Below the pieces are notes generated by a model, which did no database searches, had not been told where the DNA came from, and saw only the letters and a list, made by a program, of their open reading frames with translations. Below, one piece after another: positions 1 through 8,078 of a DNA stretch of 64,000 nt. Position numbers and translations under genes: made by a program. The number at the start of each line of letters is the position of its first letter. Position 1 is the first letter of the stretch. The stretch lies in assembly GCF_018334155.1 (NCBI RefSeq), contig NZ_JAGXTP010000001.1, positions 1,302,001 through 1,366,000 on the forward strand, in the 5' to 3' direction. Origin of the DNA: Devosia litorisediminis (GTDB taxonomy: Bacteria; Pseudomonadota; Alphaproteobacteria; Rhizobiales; Devosiaceae).

Positions 1-831
1 GATGGTCATGCCGGGGATGATCTCGCGCAGAGGCAGGTATTCGCGGTTGCCGTCTTGAGTGAGGACCAACGCGCCGCGAGGCGCCAGCTTGATCAGGCCC
101 TTGACCGCATTGCGAGCGCGCTCGCGCATGACGTGATCAAGCGTGCGGCCAATAAGCAGGAAGAAGATCAGCGAGACTGCGGCGTCGTAATAGACCTGAT
201 CGCCCTGAAAGATGGTGTCATAAAAGCTCAGGGCGAACGCCAAGGTGATGCCGATGGTGATGGGCACGTCCATATTGGTGCGGCCATGTCGAACAGCGTT
301 CCAAGCCGAGACATAGAAGATACGGCCTGAATAGAGCATGGCAGGCAGGGCCAGAGCCGCGCAGATCCAGTGCAGCACGTCGCGGGTAGCATCATCGGCG
401 CCAGCCCAGACCGAACCGGATAGCATCATGATGTTCATCGAAACAAAGGCTGATACCGCCAAAGCGCGCAACAGGCCAGGCAGGGTGCGGTCTGCTTGGT
501 CTTCCTGGGTTTCAAACAGATTAGCGGGGTACCCCAAATCGGCCAGCGTCCTGACCATGGGTGGTGGTGCGGCGGTATCGCGCCAGCGCACGGCCACGCG
601 TTTGGTCGACAGGTTGACCCGGGCCGAGACGATGCCCTCGATGCCGCTCAGGGCTTTTTCAATGCTGCGAATGCAGCCGCCACAATGGATCGAGGGCACG
701 GACAAATCGGTCTGGCGCAGGCCATCGCCGATATCGCGACTGGCCAGGCGCAGTTCGTTATCGCCCGGGCCAGGCTGAGTGGGTCCCGCGACAGCCTCGA
801 TGAACTCTGGCGGCGGCAGGCAACAAGTCAT
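1..831 (-). CDS. ccoI: Copper-exporting P-type ATPase for cbb3 oxidase assembly (partial)
   Basis: Only the N-terminal ~277 residues are present; the gene continues past the left edge. CcoI/FixI supplies copper for assembly of the cbb3 oxidase encoded next door. Translating the minus strand from the ATG at 831 gives a leader starting MTCCLPPPEF, then a heavy-metal-associated domain with the metal-binding CGGC (about residues 46-49), followed by several hydrophobic helices typical of a P1B ATPase. The phosphorylation (DKTG) and ATP-binding domains are outside the window. The start lies 4 bases after the stop of the DUF2189 gene, so the two are co-transcribed. Recognition rests on the CxxC metal domain plus the cco context; CopA is the alternative. 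Confidence 0.85.
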   Translation of the reverse strand, partial: MTCCLPPPEFIEAVAGPTQPGPGDNELRLASRDIGDGLRQTDLSVPSIHCGGCIRSIEKALSGIEGIVSARVNLSTKRVAVRWRDTAAPPPMVRTLADLGYPANLFETQEDQADRTLPGLLRALAVSAFVSMNIMMLSGSVWAGADDATRDVLHWICAALALPAMLYSGRIFYVSAWNAVRHGRTNMDVPITIGITLAFALSFYDTIFQGDQVYYDAAVSLIFFLLIGRTLDHVMRERARNAVKGLIKLAPRGALVLTQDGNREYLPLREIIPGMTI

Positions 832-835
832 GTGT

Positions 836-1633
836 TTAGTCCCGCACGGCTGCGTAAGCGTGCCAGGTGGCATGGCCCAGCAGTGGGAAGATGATGATCA
901 AGCCAATCAGGGCGGTGCCAAGGCCAATGGCCGTCAGCGCGAGCACGATTGCGCCCCACAGCAGCGCTGCAGGCAGGTTGTTCCAGACAAAGGACATGGA
1001 CAGGCCCATCGCCGAGAAAGCGTCCAGACGCCGGTCCAGCATCATGGGGATGGAAAAGGCGCTGATCGCAAATGCAAAGGCAGCAAACAGGCCGCCGATT
1101 GCCGTACCGACCAGCAGCATGGCAATGCCGGTAGGGGTGGTGAACAGCGTGTTGATAATCTGGTCAAAGCCGGGGAACGGGCGCACGCCGAAAAACAGGG
1201 CATAGAGGAGCACTGCGGCGCGCACCCAGATCAACATCAGCATGAGCAAAATAGTGCCGACATAGAGCAGGTGCGTTCCGCCACCGCGGCGGGGGAAGAC
1301 CATTGCCCAGAAGGAGACCTTTTCGCCGGCTTCAATACGGCGGCTCTTTTCATAGAGTCCTGTCGCGAGCAGTGGCCCGACCACGAGAAATCCAGCCAGG
1401 GCAGGAAACAGGATCTGGGCCCAGCCAAAGTTGACCATGGCGCCAATCACCAGCAGGGAGAGCAGCGCGATACCAAGGCCATAGAGTAGGCTGGGAAGGG
1501 GATGTGTCCACAGATCACGCCAGCCCAGAGAGAGCCATTTAAGGGCGTCGGTCGCGGGTAGATGGCGATTATGATCGACGGCCTTGGGCAGCGCCGGGAC
1601 GGTATCGGGAATGGGGAGCAGTGTCTTGGCCAT
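836..1633 (-). CDS. DUF2189 family integral membrane protein
   Basis: A 265-residue protein with about six hydrophobic segments after a short soluble N-terminus. The region from residue ~30 (WLSLGWRDLWTHPLPSLLYG) is the recognisable DUF2189 signature, whose function is not known to me. In alphaproteobacteria such genes often sit beside cytochrome oxidase genes. It lies between the 70-residue membrane protein and ccoI, tightly spaced on both sides, so it is part of the cco transcription unit and may act in assembly of the oxidase; that role is inference only. Confidence 0.8.
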   Translation of the reverse strand: MAKTLLPIPDTVPALPKAVDHNRHLPATDALKWLSLGWRDLWTHPLPSLLYGLGIALLSLLVIGAMVNFGWAQILFPALAGFLVVGPLLATGLYEKSRRIEAGEKVSFWAMVFPRRGGGTHLLYVGTILLMLMLIWVRAAVLLYALFFGVRPFPGFDQIINTLFTTPTGIAMLLVGTAIGGLFAAFAFAISAFSIPMMLDRRLDAFSAMGLSMSFVWNNLPAALLWGAIVLALTAIGLGTALIGLIIIFPLLGHATWHAYAAVRD

Positions 1634-1657
1634 GATGCGATCCGATTATTGGCTGTC

Positions 1658-1870
1658 TCAGCAAGCTGACTTGGCGGCGCGATAAGTGCCGTTTTCACCA
1701 GCGTCCTGAAGATGGGTGATGCAGTCGGGCTGCGAGGAAAAAGCCACGTAGACCAGGTGCGCATTGGCGGCCAGCAGGACGCCGATGAGCACAAGGGCCA
1801 CGGCCACCATCATGCGGCGAGTGCCGCGCGCACAAGTGTCGACGCCCTTTAGGTGACCGGGCACAGTCAT
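1658..1870 (-). CDS. Small single-span membrane protein in the cco operon
   Basis: A 70-residue protein with one clear membrane helix (about residues 20-45, RMMVAVALVLIGVLLAANAH) and a short C-terminal tail with two cysteines. Its ATG overlaps the ccoP stop codon (ATGA), indicating translational coupling. I do not recognise the family. Its position, where ccoG and ccoH normally stand between ccoP and ccoI, and the single N-terminal helix ending in an Asn-containing stretch, raise the possibility of a shortened CcoH/FixH-like assembly factor. The sequence alone does not prove this. Confidence 0.6.
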   Translation of the reverse strand: MTVPGHLKGVDTCARGTRRMMVAVALVLIGVLLAANAHLVYVAFSSQPDCITHLQDAGENGTYRAAKSAC

Positions 1871-2748
1871 TGCGCGTTGGCCCGCAGATCAAGGACATAA
1901 AGCGTCAGCAGCTTGATGTCGGCGGGCGTCAGGCGCCCCTCCCAGGATGGCATGACGCCTGCGCGGCCGGCAAAGACCGAGTGGCGGATGGCAGCGCGGT
2001 CACTACCATATATCCAGAAAGCGTCTGTCAGATTGGGGGCCCCGGTATCAGTAAGGCCCTTGGCCGTCTCGCCATGACAGGCGGCACAATTTTCAGCAAA
2101 AATGGTCGCGCCCGTTGCCAGGAGTTCTGGATCGGTTGCCGCTGCCAGATCGGGCTGTGACAAGGCCTGCACATAGGTCACGACCGTGTTGATGTCTTCG
2201 CTTTCGAGCATCTGGTCGCGTCCAAACGCCAGCATCTGGGCATAGCGCGTGTCGTCGCTGGAGCCATTGATGCCCACGCGGATGGTTTCGGCGATGATCT
2301 CTGGATCGTCGCCCCACATGGTGGGGGCCTGGGTCAGATTGGGGAAGCCGGGATTGCCAGTTGCGCTGGTGCCGTGACAGGCGGCGCAGTTGTCGCCAAA
2401 CAGCGTATTGCCCGTCTCGCGTACAATGGTCATCAGGGCTGGATCAGCCTGAATTGCAGCATAGTCCTCAGACACAATTCGATCCGTCCAGGTTGCCCTG
2501 TCCATTTGTGCCTGCTGCACCACCTCGGCTACTTCTGCCTTCTGGTCAACGCCCAGAAGGCCGCGGAAATAGCCATTTATGCCAGGCCAGCTGGGATTGA
2601 GGATGGTCCAGATGACAGCAAAACAGACCGCGATCGTCAGAACGATATAGAGAATTTTGGGAACGGGTGTGTTGAGTTCCTTGATGCCATTCCATTCATG
2701 CCCGGTGGTCATCTGCCCCGAGATCTTGTCGCGTTCACCTACCGCCAT
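1867..2748 (-). CDS. ccoP: cbb3-type cytochrome c oxidase subunit III (dihaem cytochrome c)
   Basis: CcoP passes electrons from soluble cytochromes to CcoO and then to the catalytic subunit. The 293-residue protein has the family N-terminal signature TTGHEWNGIKELNTPVP (residues 14-30), one membrane anchor (about 31-50), and two periplasmic cytochrome c domains with CAACH haem-binding motifs near residues 121-125 and 215-219. Both carry downstream Met ligands in MLAFGRDQM-like and GVMPSW contexts. The ATG overlaps the end of ccoQ. Length and domain order match the family. Confidence 0.97.
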   Translation of the reverse strand: MAVGERDKISGQMTTGHEWNGIKELNTPVPKILYIVLTIAVCFAVIWTILNPSWPGINGYFRGLLGVDQKAEVAEVVQQAQMDRATWTDRIVSEDYAAIQADPALMTIVRETGNTLFGDNCAACHGTSATGNPGFPNLTQAPTMWGDDPEIIAETIRVGINGSSDDTRYAQMLAFGRDQMLESEDINTVVTYVQALSQPDLAAATDPELLATGATIFAENCAACHGETAKGLTDTGAPNLTDAFWIYGSDRAAIRHSVFAGRAGVMPSWEGRLTPADIKLLTLYVLDLRANAQ

Positions 2749-2912
2749 GGCCGGTCCTCCTCTTCAAGGATCGGCATTTTGGCAGCTTCATCAAACCCCT
2801 TCTTGTTGGACGGCCAATAGGTCCACACCAGTGCAATAATGCTCAGGGCGACGAGGTAAAACAGGCCGAACGACTTGGAAAAGCCGACGATTGTCTCGTG
2901 ATCGAACGGCAT
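2739..2912 (-). CDS. ccoQ: cbb3-type cytochrome c oxidase subunit IV (CcoQ/FixQ)
   Basis: A 57-residue protein read directly from the minus strand: it starts MPFDHETIVGFSKSFGL and has one membrane helix (about residues 16-33) followed by WPSNKKGFDEAAKMPI, typical of CcoQ, which stabilises the interaction of CcoP with the CcoNO core. It begins one base before the ccoO stop and its end overlaps the ccoP start by ten bases, so the four cco genes form a tight operon. Confidence 0.9.
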   Translation of the reverse strand: MPFDHETIVGFSKSFGLFYLVALSIIALVWTYWPSNKKGFDEAAKMPILEEEDRPWR

Positions 2913-3644
2913 CTATTCGGCCTCCGCCTGGTTGGGTTGGTGAGCGGCATTGGTCAGGTTGCCGAGGATCTGGAGATAGGCCACCAGCGCATCCATTTCG
3001 GTGAGACGTTCGGGAACGCCATCAAAAGTGCGAACATTGGTGGCGTCGCCATAGCGTTCAAAAACGCCATCGCCTTCTGGCGTATCGGGATTGGCCTGTC
3101 CAAAAGCGTCCAGGCTGGCGTTGACGATCTGTTCGTCGCTATAGGGTACCCCCACGGTACGTAGCGCGGTCAGGTGTTCACCCAGATCGTCGGTGCGCAA
3201 CGAGTTGCGCAGCAGCCAGCGATAAGCCGGCATCTTGGATTCAGGCACCACGTCACGTGGGTTGTTCAGATGAAGGGTCTGCCAGTCATCTGAGTACTTG
3301 TTTCCCACGCGGGCAAGGTCAGGACCTGTACGCTTGGAGCCCCAGAGCATGGGATGGTCGTAGCTGCTCTCCACGGCCAGCGAATAAGGTCCGTAGCGTT
3401 CCACTTCATCGCGCAGGGTTCGGATCATCTGGCTGTGGCAGGCATAGCAGCCTTCGCGGATGTAGATGTTGCGCCCCGCCACTTCGAGCGGTGTGTAGAC
3501 GCGCATGTCGGGCGCCTCTTCGACGGTCTCGTCGATAGAAAACAGGGGGGCGATCTCGATCAGGCCGCCAATCGATGCGACGATGACGATGAAAACAACA
3601 AGCCCAATGGCGCTGCGTTCTAGATTGTAGTGAAGGCCGAACAT
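2913..3644 (-). CDS. ccoO: cbb3-type cytochrome c oxidase subunit II (monohaem cytochrome c)
   Basis: A 243-residue membrane-anchored cytochrome c. The N-terminal helix (about residues 13-33) is followed by the family motif TPLEVAGRNIYIREGCYACHSQ, with the haem c site CYACH at residues 66-70, and by GPDLARVGNKYSDDW. The length is as expected for FixO/CcoO. It lies 4 bases downstream of ccoN. It takes electrons from CcoP to the haem b centre of CcoN. Confidence 0.97.
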   Translation of the reverse strand: MFGLHYNLERSAIGLVVFIVIVASIGGLIEIAPLFSIDETVEEAPDMRVYTPLEVAGRNIYIREGCYACHSQMIRTLRDEVERYGPYSLAVESSYDHPMLWGSKRTGPDLARVGNKYSDDWQTLHLNNPRDVVPESKMPAYRWLLRNSLRTDDLGEHLTALRTVGVPYSDEQIVNASLDAFGQANPDTPEGDGVFERYGDATNVRTFDGVPERLTEMDALVAYLQILGNLTNAAHQPNQAEAE

Positions 3645-3648
3645 CAGG

Positions 3649-5283
3649 CTATTCTCCGGCTTGCAGTGCAGGGGTTTCGAGATCGATGGTGTCGGCCTCC
3701 GTCGCGGGCATGCGGATTGTCATGACCACGTTGTAGAGCGCGACCAGGGCGCCAAGCAGAAACAGCAGGCCACCGAAAGCACGCGCGATATAGTAGGGGT
3801 GCATCTCCACCAGGCTGTCGATGAACGAGTAGCTCAGCGTACCGCTCTCAGTGTAGGTGCGCCACATCAGGCCCTGGATGACTCCCGAGTTCCACATCGC
3901 GAAGACGTAGATAACCGTGCCCGACAGGGCGAGCCAGAAATGCACTTCGACCAGCTTGTTGGAGTACAGGCTCGGTTTCTTCCACATTGATGGCACCAGG
4001 GCATAGAGCGAGCCGAAGGTGATCATGGCGACCCAGCCGAGCGCGCCAGCGTGAACGTGGCCAATGGTCCAATCGGTATAGTGCGAGAGTGAGTTCACCG
4101 CACGAATGGCCATGAACGAGCCTTCGAAAGTGGTAATGCCGTAAAAGATGGCCGCCAGAGCCATGAAGCGCAGAACAGCGTCATCGCGCACCTTGTGCCA
4201 AGCGCCGTTCAGCGTGAGCAGGGCGTTACCGGCGGAAGCCCAGGATGGGACCAGCAATACCAGCGAGAAGGCCATGCCCAGCGTCTGCACCCAATGGGGC
4301 AGGGCTGTGTAGTGCAGGTGGTGCGAACCAGCCCACATATACATGAAGGTGATGCCCCAGAAGCTGATGATCGACATGCGATAGGAAAAGATGGGACGAC
4401 CGGCCCGCTTGGGCAGATAGTAGTACATCATGCCCAGAAAGCCGGCGGTGAGGAAGAAGGCCACGGCGTTATGGCCATACCACCACTGGGTCATGGCGTC
4501 CTGAACGCCGGAGAACAGCGAGTAGGATTTGGCACTGCCAAACGAGACCGGTACGGCCAGATTGTTGACGATATGCAGAATGGCCACGACCAGAATGAAG
4601 GCCATGTAATACCAGTTTGCCACATAGATATGGGGCTCCTTGCGGCGGGCCAGTGTGCGCATATAGATCAGGAAATAGACGACCCAGACGACAACCAGCC
4701 AGATATCGGCGTACCATTCGGGCTCGGCATATTCCTTGGACTGAGTAAGGCCCATGAGATAGCCGCTGGCAGCGATCACGCAGAACAGATTATAGCCGAG
4801 CAGCACAAACCAGGGACTGATCTGATCGGGCAGGCGAGCACGGGTGGTGCGCTGCAACACATGAAATGAGGTGGCGATCAGGGCATTGCCGCCAAAGCCG
4901 AAAATGACGCCGCTGGTATGGACCGGACGCAGGCGGCCAAAGCTGGCCCAGGCTGCGTCGAATGTCATGTCTGGCCAAGCCAGCAGGGACGCGACCCAGA
5001 AGCCTACGCCCATGCCCACCACGCCCCACAACAGGGTCAGGATGATACCGACGCGCGTTGGTGCGTCGTAATACTCATTGAGACGGTCATCGCTGGGTTC
5101 GGGCGCGTCCTTGCCGCTCATCACGATAAAGAACCCAATTAGCCCAGCTGCCATTACGATCCAGCCGTGGATGCCAATCAGGTCGTCACGACCTGCCACT
5201 GCCATTGCCAGCCCGACAATGCCCAGCCCTCCCAGGATGAGCATTGCCCAGAGCCGTTCGGCTCGTGTCAGATCTGCAATCAT
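3649..5283 (-). CDS. ccoN: cbb3-type cytochrome c oxidase catalytic subunit I
   Basis: The catalytic haem-copper subunit, 544 residues with about 14 membrane spans. Ligand motifs visible: RPVHTSGVIFGFGGNALIATSFH (haem b and part of the active site), WWYGHNAVAFFLTAGFLG with the CuB histidine and the cross-linked Tyr region, GSHHLHYT (CuB histidines) and TIGHVHAGALGW (haem ligands). CcoN reduces oxygen with very high affinity and pumps protons, so it is the oxidase of microaerobic growth. It is the first gene of the operon; an FNR/FixK-type box lies 86 bases upstream of its start. Confidence 0.98.
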   Translation of the reverse strand: MIADLTRAERLWAMLILGGLGIVGLAMAVAGRDDLIGIHGWIVMAAGLIGFFIVMSGKDAPEPSDDRLNEYYDAPTRVGIILTLLWGVVGMGVGFWVASLLAWPDMTFDAAWASFGRLRPVHTSGVIFGFGGNALIATSFHVLQRTTRARLPDQISPWFVLLGYNLFCVIAASGYLMGLTQSKEYAEPEWYADIWLVVVWVVYFLIYMRTLARRKEPHIYVANWYYMAFILVVAILHIVNNLAVPVSFGSAKSYSLFSGVQDAMTQWWYGHNAVAFFLTAGFLGMMYYYLPKRAGRPIFSYRMSIISFWGITFMYMWAGSHHLHYTALPHWVQTLGMAFSLVLLVPSWASAGNALLTLNGAWHKVRDDAVLRFMALAAIFYGITTFEGSFMAIRAVNSLSHYTDWTIGHVHAGALGWVAMITFGSLYALVPSMWKKPSLYSNKLVEVHFWLALSGTVIYVFAMWNSGVIQGLMWRTYTESGTLSYSFIDSLVEMHPYYIARAFGGLLFLLGALVALYNVVMTIRMPATEADTIDLETPALQAGE

Positions 5284-5362
5284 TATTGTTGTGCCCCAAC
5301 GTCGGATGCAGGCAAGTTTGCCCAGTTAGGTCCAACCCCTAGCGAAAAAAATACGGGCGTCT

Positions 5363-5376
5363 TTGATCTGGCGCAA
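5363..5376 (-). promoter_or_regulatory. FNR/FixK/NnrR-type box for ccoN
   Basis: TTGAT-CTGG-CGCAA, which fits the general TTGA-N6-GCAA pattern of FixK-like sites. The centre (5369.5) is about 86 bases from the ccoN ATG, so a class II start site 41-42 bases from the box would leave a leader of about 45 bases. No convincing -10 is seen. Assignment to ccoN is by position. Confidence 0.7.
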
Positions 5377-5434
5377 AGACGGCGTCCTTCATGGGGAGTG
5401 AGCGTCAAATACATGTGGCGTTGCACGGACTTAT

Positions 5435-5448
5435 TTGCGCGCCGACAA
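5435..5448 (+). promoter_or_regulatory. FNR/NnrR-type box for the DUF2249 gene
   Basis: TTGCG-CGCC-GACAA. The centre (5441.5) lies 80 bases before the GTG start at 5521. A TAGCTT hexamer at 5471-5476 sits exactly where the -10 of a class II activated promoter would be expected, giving a start near 5483. Confidence 0.6.
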
Positions 5449-5520
5449 AGTTGCCCGTTCAGCCTGCGGTTAGCTTAAGGCTGAGGGAGAGCCGCCAAAT
5501 CTGGATGAGGAGGATACGCT

Positions 5521-6006
5521 GTGGATGATCTTGAGCTCGATGTGCGCCCGATTCTTGCCAGTGGCGGAGAGCCGTTCGGCGCCATAATGAGTGCAGTAAA
5601 CAAGTTGATCGGTGGCCAGAAACTCAAGCTGATTGCGGGGTTTCGACCCGACCCCTTGTTCAAGGTTATGGCTGAAAAGGGCTTTTCGGCGACCAGCACG
5701 TCGCTGGACAGTGGCGACTGGCAGGTCGTGTTCACGCCGATGCCGGTTTCAAATCCTGCCAGACCCGAAACCTGGCCTGATCCTATGGATTATCTGGACT
5801 GCAGTGGTTTGGAACTCGTCCCGGCGCAGCAGAGCGTTGAGGTCGCACTGGCTTTACGTGGCGAGGGCGACGTATTGTTCGCACTGTTCTCCGAAGAACC
5901 GCTGGCGCTGTATGCGCGGTTGAAATCGAACGGGCACGCCTGGGTGGGGGATTTTGACGATACCGGAGAGGCGTATCGTTTGATGATACGCTGTGGACAT
6001 GGCTGA
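5521..6006 (+). CDS. DUF2249 domain protein of the denitrification cluster
   Basis: A 161-residue soluble protein. Residues ~3-75 (LELDVRPILASGGEPFGAIM, then KLKLIAGFRPDPLFKVMAEKGF) form a DUF2249 domain, a small SirA/TusA-like fold often encoded beside nnrS, norD or nitrite reductase genes. Its biochemical role is not established. The C-terminal half (from ~85) has no motif I recognise. The GTG start is chosen from the strong GGATGAGGAGGAT Shine-Dalgarno region just upstream. It is convergent with nnrS, the stops being only a few bases apart. Confidence 0.75.
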   Translation: MDDLELDVRPILASGGEPFGAIMSAVNKLIGGQKLKLIAGFRPDPLFKVMAEKGFSATSTSLDSGDWQVVFTPMPVSNPARPETWPDPMDYLDCSGLELVPAQQSVEVALALRGEGDVLFALFSEEPLALYARLKSNGHAWVGDFDDTGEAYRLMIRCGHG

Positions 6007-6012
6007 GCGGGT

Positions 6013-7227
6013 TCAGCCACGCTCGCGTCGTTGCCGCGACAGCACAGGGCCATATTCGAAGACGTAAAGCCCGAAGGCGAAGATCCAGCCCATACCAGCG
6101 ACTGTGAGCAGTTCCATGTGTGCGGCTGGCCAAAAACTGGTCATTGGACGTGAAACTGCTGCGATCAGTAGTGCGGCATAGCTTGCGATCGTGGTTGGCG
6201 ACGCTGCCAGCGGCAAGCCGGTATGCCCCCGTGTTGCGCGGGTCATAATGGCCAATGTCATAACCCCGATAACCCCGACCGTGAAAACATGAAGTGCTGC
6301 GACGGGCTCAAACCAGCCGAGTTGGGCCAAGGCAATCAAGCCAAAGCCGAACGGTACGAAACCGTAGCCAAGATGCAGAATCAGTACGAGCTTTTCGTCC
6401 CAGACCTGCCAGCCGCGCCAACGCAACAGCCGTGCCAGATGTAACAGTGCCGCTGCGCCGCACGCCAGCGCTGACCACATCGTTCCCGGCATCAGGACCC
6501 ACAGTGTCAATGCTGCCAGACTCACCAGCAAGACCAGGGCATCAAAGCGGTTATAGGAAACGGGCAGGCGGTCAAAATGGTGTTTGGACAGCCAGTTTCG
6601 GGTGAAGCTGGGAACAACCCGCCCACCCATGATCGATACCAGCATCACATAGGCGCTGACCGCCAGACGGTTGGCCAGGCCAACGTCGCCACCGGTGGCA
6701 ATCAGCGTGTGGAAGCCGATATTGGCCAGCGCCAAGGCGGCGATGCCGCCGAGAATTTTGAGATCCTTCCACTTTTTTCCAGCAATGATCTCGCGCGCAC
6801 AGATCGCCAGCAACATGGGGAGGAAACTGGCTTCAATCAGCAGAGATGGCAGCAGTCCCAAGGCATCGGGCGCCAGCATGGTGAGGCGACCTGCACACCA
6901 CAGGGCGAACAGAAACGCCAGCGGCGTGCCAGATACCGGCAGGCGGCCGGTCCAGTTGGGCACGGCGGTGAGCAAAAATCCGGCCAACGCCGCTGAGCTG
7001 TATCCAAACAGCATTTCATGGGCATGCCAGTAAGCGCCGCCATAGCTGCCGCCAATTTCCCAGCTCGCTATCAGAGCGCCGATCCAAAGGGCCATGGCGG
7101 CAATCGCCCAGATGCCAGCCGCCAGAAAGAAAGGTCGGAATCCGTACGAGAATAGCACTGGACCGGTGCGGGCAATGCCGCGGGGAATCGGTTGGCGTTT
7201 GCTTGCCGACGGATTGCTGCCTGCCAT
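6013..7227 (-). CDS. nnrS: NnrS family haem-copper membrane protein
   Basis: NnrS is a polytopic membrane protein linked to nitric oxide tolerance and to expression or function of nitrite and NO reductases. The 404-residue product has about 12 membrane segments. Family motifs include FSYGFRPFFLAAGIWA near the N-terminus, WHAHEMLFGYSSAALAGFLLTAVPNWTG with candidate His ligands, GGRVVPSFTRNWL and HVFTVGVIGVMTLAIMTRATRGHTG. I place the start at the ATG at 7227, preceded by GGAG at good spacing, rather than the in-frame TTG at 7257, which would fall at the predicted transcription start. An NnrR-type box lies immediately upstream. Confidence 0.93.
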   Translation of the reverse strand: MAGSNPSASKRQPIPRGIARTGPVLFSYGFRPFFLAAGIWAIAAMALWIGALIASWEIGGSYGGAYWHAHEMLFGYSSAALAGFLLTAVPNWTGRLPVSGTPLAFLFALWCAGRLTMLAPDALGLLPSLLIEASFLPMLLAICAREIIAGKKWKDLKILGGIAALALANIGFHTLIATGGDVGLANRLAVSAYVMLVSIMGGRVVPSFTRNWLSKHHFDRLPVSYNRFDALVLLVSLAALTLWVLMPGTMWSALACGAAALLHLARLLRWRGWQVWDEKLVLILHLGYGFVPFGFGLIALAQLGWFEPVAALHVFTVGVIGVMTLAIMTRATRGHTGLPLAASPTTIASYAALLIAAVSRPMTSFWPAAHMELLTVAGMGWIFAFGLYVFEYGPVLSRQRRERG

Positions 7228-7289
7228 ACTGAATCTCCATCGAACCAATTGGCTCAACAGGCGTCTAGTAGCTCAGCGCGCCGGCGTCA

Positions 7290-7303
7290 TTGCGATGGCG
7301 CAA
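7290..7303 (-). promoter_or_regulatory. NnrR-type box for nnrS
   Basis: TTGCG-ATGG-CGCAA: the two half-sites are perfect inverted repeats. The centre (7296.5) places a class II start near 7255, with TAGACG (minus strand, 7267-7262) in the -10 position and a 28-base leader to the ATG at 7227. The box is in the short gap between nnrR and nnrS. Confidence 0.75.
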
Positions 7304-7313
7304 TCAGCGCTGT

Positions 7314-8018
7314 TTAGTCGGCGCTACCTTCGGCCAAAAGACGCAGTGCCGTGGCGTCGCGGACCAGCAGCTTCTGTCGTCCACCCTGGACCAGCCCCTT
7401 GGTCTCCCATGCGCTCAGAATTCGGGACACGGTGTGCAGGGTGGTGCCGGTCATCTCAGCGATGTCCTGGCGGGAGATGGGGAAGTCAATACGGATGCCG
7501 GCACTCTCGATCTTGCCGGCCTGTTTGATCAATCGAAGCACGGCGTGTGCGACGCGGCGTTCGACTTCTTCGGTCGCCATTTCGCGAATACGCGTATGGG
7601 CTTCCTGCAAGCGCTCGCCGATGGTCCGCATGGCGTTGACCGCCAGATGCGGGTTCTTTTCGACGAAGAGATCCCACACCTCCGTTGGCCAGCAGATAAC
7701 CACGCTTTCAGCCGCTGCTGTGGGTGTGCCGGGATAATCCTGCCGTTGCAGGGCCTTGGCAAAGCCGAAGATATCGCCGGGGTGAACAACCCGGACGATG
7801 ATCTGCTGCCCGTCAGCGGTGACCTGGGTCACCTTGAGGCGTCCGTGCAGCAGCAGGAAAAAGTGTGTTGCGGCAGCGCCCTGTTCGAAGACTGCTTCGC
7901 CAACGGCAAACCGGCGGAGTGAGGCTTGCGCCAGCAGGTCGTCAAGCTCGCTGTCGCTGAGCTTGTTGAACAGTGGCAGGGCGCGCACCAAACTTCGGTC
8001 TATTCCGGCCAAGATCAC
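7314..8018 (-). CDS. nnrR: Crp/Fnr family regulator, NnrR/Dnr type
   Basis: A 234-residue regulator with an N-terminal cyclic-nucleotide-like sensor domain (about residues 15-125), a dimerisation helix (about 126-150) and a winged helix-turn-helix (about 180-215). The N-terminus lacks the cysteine cluster of oxygen-sensing FNR; the only cysteine is at position 109. The recognition helix reads HTVSR (195-199) with His where FNR and FixK have Glu, as in the NO-responsive NnrR/Dnr group. Lying between nnrS and nirV-nirK, it is the likely activator of the boxes in this cluster. Which ligand it senses cannot be read from the sequence. Confidence 0.85.
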   Translation of the reverse strand: MILAGIDRSLVRALPLFNKLSDSELDDLLAQASLRRFAVGEAVFEQGAAATHFFLLLHGRLKVTQVTADGQQIIVRVVHPGDIFGFAKALQRQDYPGTPTAAAESVVICWPTEVWDLFVEKNPHLAVNAMRTIGERLQEAHTRIREMATEEVERRVAHAVLRLIKQAGKIESAGIRIDFPISRQDIAEMTGTTLHTVSRILSAWETKGLVQGGRQKLLVRDATALRLLAEGSAD

Positions 8019-8078
8019 CGTCCCATCGTGTCGTTGGCTTTGCCTACCACGATTGACGGCTTTGGGGGTACAGCGAAA

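Noticed and set aside
779..1489. A 236-codon plus-strand frame opposite the DUF2189 gene
   Set aside because: Antisense composition (Gln/His/Arg-rich) and complete overlap with a recognisable membrane protein.
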